A stretch of DNA of 8,363 nucleotides from positions 1 through 8,363 of the forward strand of contig DQVG01000121.1 of NCBI GenBank assembly GCA_015661865.1, in the 5' to 3' direction. Positions 5,918 through 8,363 of the stretch are shown here, in pieces. Position numbers and translations under genes: made by a program. Each line of letters opens with the position of its first letter. Position 1 is the stretch's first letter. The stretch comes from Desulfurobacteriaceae bacterium. Its GTDB lineage: Bacteria > Aquificota > Aquificia > Desulfurobacteriales > DQVG01. Below the pieces are notes generated by a model. The model did no database searches. It saw only the letters and a program-made list of their open reading frames with translations, and was not told the origin of the DNA.

Positions 5918-6886
5918 CTAATTTACCCCCAAAATATGGTGAATATGAATAATTCCTACTACTTTTTTACTTTCATTTACGACTGGCAGAGCAGTTATCT
6001 TATAATTTTCCATTTTATCCAAAGCTTCTTTTATAGAATCCAAATAAAAAATAGTTTTGGGATTTTTAGTCATAGCATCTTGGGCTACAGACGAATAAAT
6101 ATCTTTTCCTTTTTCTAAAAATCTTCTTAAATCCCCATCTGTAATAATTCCTTTTAAATTGTTATTTTTATCAAAAACTAAAGTACATCCTAATTTTTTT
6201 TGGGACATTTCTTTAATTACTTCTATCATAGGGGTATCTAAATATACCTTTGGAATATTTTTATCTGTTTTCATAAGATCTTTTACTTTTAAAAGCTTTA
6301 ATCCTAAACTTCCGGAAGGATGAAGAAAGTGAAAATCTTCCTTTGTAAAATTTTTTATTTGAGAAATTAAAACTGCTAAAGCATCTCCAAAGGCCAAAGT
6401 AACCGTACTAGATACAGTAGGCGCCAAGTTCATATGACAGGCCTCATTTTCTACAAAAGTAAAAAGATTTATATCAGATAAGCGAGAAATAGAATTTCCA
6501 GGTTTTGAGGTTATAGAAACAACAGTTTTTACAATTTTTTTTACTATAGGTAAAATGAAAAGGATTTCTTTAGTTTCTCCACTATGAGAAATTGCTACAA
6601 AAATATCTTCTTTTTGTAAAGTTCCCAGATCCCCATGAGCAGCTTCAGTAGGATGAATATAAATACTAGGAGTTCCTAAAGAGGAAAAAGTAGAGGCTAG
6701 CTTTTGCGCAATAATTCCAGATTTTCCCACTCCAGAAAAAACAAGTTTTCCTTTTAGTTTTAAAACATTTTTTACAAATTTATTTATACTATCTTCTTGA
6801 ATATCTAAAAGAGAGCTTAAGTTTAAAATACCTTTAGCTTCTTTTTTTAATATTTTTTTAAGTAGATCTATGTAGTTATTTTTCAT
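5918..6886 (-). CDS. kdsD: D-arabinose 5-phosphate isomerase (KpsF/GutQ family)
   Basis: It isomerises ribulose 5-phosphate to arabinose 5-phosphate, the entry to Kdo synthesis for lipopolysaccharide. The 322-residue protein has an SIS domain (about 35-190) with FSGVGKSG (50-57; K55 matches the catalytic Lys), ISHSGETKEI (99-108; E107 matches the family Glu by alignment offset), NEACHMNLAPTVSST (147-161; E148) and LHPSGSLG (188-195; H189). Two CBS domains follow (about 200-265 and 268-322), with GIITDGDLRRFL in the first. These residues cover the known active-site set. The gene is 6 nt after the PIN/TRAM gene and 1 nt before dapB; AAGGG lies 9 nt before the ATG, overlapping the upstream stop codon. 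The gene implies an outer membrane with Kdo-containing lipid, so the host is Gram-negative. KpsF or GutQ paralogues do the same reaction, so the symbol is the default choice. Confidence 0.93.
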   Translation of the reverse strand: MKNNYIDLLKKILKKEAKGILNLSSLLDIQEDSINKFVKNVLKLKGKLVFSGVGKSGIIAQKLASTFSSLGTPSIYIHPTEAAHGDLGTLQKEDIFVAISHSGETKEILFILPIVKKIVKTVVSITSKPGNSISRLSDINLFTFVENEACHMNLAPTVSSTVTLAFGDALAVLISQIKNFTKEDFHFLHPSGSLGLKLLKVKDLMKTDKNIPKVYLDTPMIEVIKEMSQKKLGCTLVFDKNNNLKGIITDGDLRRFLEKGKDIYSSVAQDAMTKNPKTIFYLDSIKEALDKMENYKITALPVVNESKKVVGIIHIHHILGVN

Positions 6887-6892
6887 TATAAG

Positions 6893-7969
6893 TTACCCTT
6901 CTTTTTTTGAAGTAGATTCTTGACTATTTGCAATTTTTTCTCTTTCATCTTCATTTACAAAGTTTTTAAATTTTCCAAATACGATTCTTCCAGCAGAGGT
7001 TTGTAAAATATTTGTTACTTCTATATTTACTTTTTTTCCAACTTTATCTCCAGCATTATCTACTATTACCATGGTTCCATCATTTAGATATCCAATAGCT
7101 TGATTTTTATCTTTACCTTTTTTTACTAAAGATACTGATAAATCTTCTCCAACTACAAAATTTGGCTTTAGAGCATTTATAAGATCATTTAGATTTAAAG
7201 TTTCTATACCTTTAATATGAGCAAGTTGAATTAAATTGTAATCTAAAGATAAAAGTTTTGCATCAAATTTTCTAGTAAGTTCTAAAAGTTTTTCATCGGT
7301 TTTTCTCAAATAGGGAATATCTCTTTCAAAAATTTCTATAAAAATTCCTTTTTTCTCTCCTGAAAGTTTTAAAAGCTCTTTGACGGCCTCTAATCCTCGT
7401 CTACCTTTATTTCTAGCTACGGGATCATGAGTATCCGCAATAAATTGAAGCTCTTCCAAAACAAATCTTGGAATAATAAATTTCCCTTCTAAAAATCCAG
7501 TTTTTAAAACATCTACTATTCTATAATCTATTAACGTGGAAGTATCTATAACTTTTGTAGAAATATTATCTTCTTTATCTTCCTTAAATAAAGAAATTAA
7601 GCTTCGCTTTTTTAAACTTTCTACAAATAAAATTCCAAATAAAATTGGAAATATTCCAAAAGTTAAAGCATTAACAAAAAATAATTCATTTCTAAGAGGG
7701 AAAAATAAGATATCTACAACAAGATAAATAAGATAAGCAAATAAAATTCCTATAGAAAATCCTATAAAAAAATGAAAAAAGTCTTTTATAAAAAATCTTT
7801 TTGAAAAAATAAAATAATATAAAAGAAAAGCCATGGTAGTAGAAAAAGTTGAAATTAAAAAAGCTTGAATATGATTAAAACCATAGCTAACTAAACCTAA
7901 AAAGGAGATCGTAAAAATTACAATAAAAGCTGGATTTAAAACTCTGGGTTTAATAAACTTTACTTTCAT
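6893..7969 (-). CDS. Membrane-anchored PIN/TRAM domain protein (YacL-like)
   Basis: A 358-residue protein with four predicted N-terminal membrane helices (about 13-29, 33-55, 63-88, 99-116), a cytoplasmic PIN nuclease-like domain (about 139-262) and a C-terminal TRAM RNA-binding domain (about 271-336). PIN acidic positions are visible: D142 in IDTSTLIDYR, the E172/E173 pair in LEELQ, D225 in KTDEKL and D243 in SLDYN. The TRAM part contains NQAIGYLNDGTMVIVDNA (289-306). This arrangement matches the YacL family, whose members are presumed RNases of unclear target. The tail (340-358) is charged and probably disordered. AAGGAG lies 7 nt before the ATG. The start lies 20 nt inside the end of the upstream amidohydrolase gene, implying translational coupling. 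The substrate is unknown. Confidence 0.9.
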   Translation of the reverse strand: MKVKFIKPRVLNPAFIVIFTISFLGLVSYGFNHIQAFLISTFSTTMAFLLYYFIFSKRFFIKDFFHFFIGFSIGILFAYLIYLVVDILFFPLRNELFFVNALTFGIFPILFGILFVESLKKRSLISLFKEDKEDNISTKVIDTSTLIDYRIVDVLKTGFLEGKFIIPRFVLEELQFIADTHDPVARNKGRRGLEAVKELLKLSGEKKGIFIEIFERDIPYLRKTDEKLLELTRKFDAKLLSLDYNLIQLAHIKGIETLNLNDLINALKPNFVVGEDLSVSLVKKGKDKNQAIGYLNDGTMVIVDNAGDKVGKKVNIEVTNILQTSAGRIVFGKFKNFVNEDEREKIANSQESTSKKEG

Positions 7970-8291
7970 TATAGTTCTCCTTTAAAAAACGTTTTAAAAA
8001 CAAAAGTTCATTTTTTAAATCTAAATCTTCATTACTGGCAAGAGAGTCGGTTCCTAAAAGCACAGGTATTTTATATTTTTTAAATAAATTTAAATTTGGA
8101 AATCCTACTTTCAAGTAGAAATTACTCCTAGGACAGATAATTACTTTTGCTCCAGATTTTTTTATTAAATAAGCTTCTTTTTCTGTAATGTTGGTGCAGT
8201 GAACTAGATAAGTTTTAGGAGATAAAACTTTTAGAGAGTAAAGATACTCAACTGGTCTTTTTTTAGGAGGTTTAAAGTTTCCAAGAACACC
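7950..8291 (-). CDS. Amidohydrolase-family deaminase, 5' part missing and C-terminus unusually short
   Basis: About 113 reliable codons of a metal-dependent amidohydrolase remain. Clear family signatures in order are LVHCTNI (metal-ligand His), SGAKVIICPRSNFYL and LLGTDSLASNEDLDL, where the Asp of GTDS is a metal ligand. The CPRSN/GTDSLASN pattern is typical of the ATZ/TRZ and aminodeoxyfutalosine deaminase (MqnX) group; a role in menaquinone synthesis is possible but not shown. The protein stops about 34 residues after GTDS, where relatives usually continue for 80-100 residues, so the C-terminal part is short or lost. The gene ends 20 nt inside the PIN/TRAM gene. Upstream of about 8289 the sequence is the reverse complement of the gene itself, and the frame hits a stop at 8316-8318. 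The true N-terminal part is therefore not in this window. Confidence 0.85.
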   Translation of the reverse strand, partial: GVLGNFKPPKKRPVEYLYSLKVLSPKTYLVHCTNITEKEAYLIKKSGAKVIICPRSNFYLKVGFPNLNLFKKYKIPVLLGTDSLASNEDLDLKNELLFLKRFLKENYNESKVY

Positions 8292-8363
8292 TAAAAAAAG
8301 ACCAGTTGAGTATCTTTACTCTCTAAAAGTTTTATCTCCTAAAACTTATCTAGTTCACTGCAC
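8194..8363. repeat. Perfect 74-bp inverted repeat at the window end (probable fold-back artefact)
   Basis: The arm 8194-8267 is the exact reverse complement of 8290-8363 over 74 bases, separated by a 22-nt spacer (8268-8289). The left arm is coding sequence of the amidohydrolase, in frame with its conserved motifs; the right arm is antisense to it. The repeat ends exactly at the last base. The likeliest explanation is a library or assembly fold-back at a contig end rather than biology. Confidence 0.97.

Noticed and set aside
8290..8363. Reading the right arm of the inverted repeat as real upstream gene sequence or a natural hairpin end
   Set aside because: It is an exact reverse complement of coding sequence, introduces a stop in the amidohydrolase frame, and ends exactly at the sequence end, which fits an artefact.

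Overview
The window is AT-rich bacterial DNA carrying ordinary housekeeping genes plus a small cluster of prefoldin-like and DUF505-like genes. KdsD (Kdo/LPS synthesis) and DapB (meso-diaminopimelate/lysine) point to a Gram-negative bacterium with an outer membrane. A prefoldin alpha-like chaperone and a large DUF505-like protein are more typical of thermophiles and archaea. Together these suggest a thermophilic diderm such as a Thermodesulfobacteria or Aquificota relative; this is an inference from gene content, not a proven placement.

Layout, left to right. Positions 1-528 (minus) hold the N-terminal half of hemL, cut by the window edge. Positions 529-787 are a divergent AT-rich spacer with two candidate hemL promoters (minus), one candidate rplU promoter (plus) and two hairpins just before rplU, the second of which encloses the rplU ribosome binding site. 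Positions 788-2046 (plus) are rplU-rpmA-tmk, a tight operon that ends at a GC-rich hairpin terminator shared with the convergent gene. Positions 2070-4004 (minus) encode the 644-aa DUF505-like protein, which appears to be built from repeated winged-helix-like units. Positions 4164-4920 (minus) hold a small coiled-coil protein resembling a shortened prefoldin beta subunit and, upstream of it, a prefoldin alpha-like gene; a strong intrinsic terminator separates the two. Positions 5155-8291 (minus) are a compact operon read as truncated amidohydrolase, membrane PIN/TRAM protein, kdsD, dapB, with overlaps or 1-6 nt gaps and a clean terminator after dapB.

The last 170 bases are a 74-bp perfect inverted repeat with a 22-nt spacer. 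One arm is coding sequence of the amidohydrolase; the other is its exact reverse complement and runs precisely to the last base. This looks like a fold-back artefact at a contig end, so the amidohydrolase sequence upstream of about 8289 should not be trusted.

The most interesting biology is the candidate bacterial prefoldin alpha/beta-like pair with a terminator between its genes, next to the DUF505-like protein, and the tandem AUUUA-loop hairpins in the L21 leader. No tRNA, rRNA, CRISPR array, insertion sequence or phage gene was seen.
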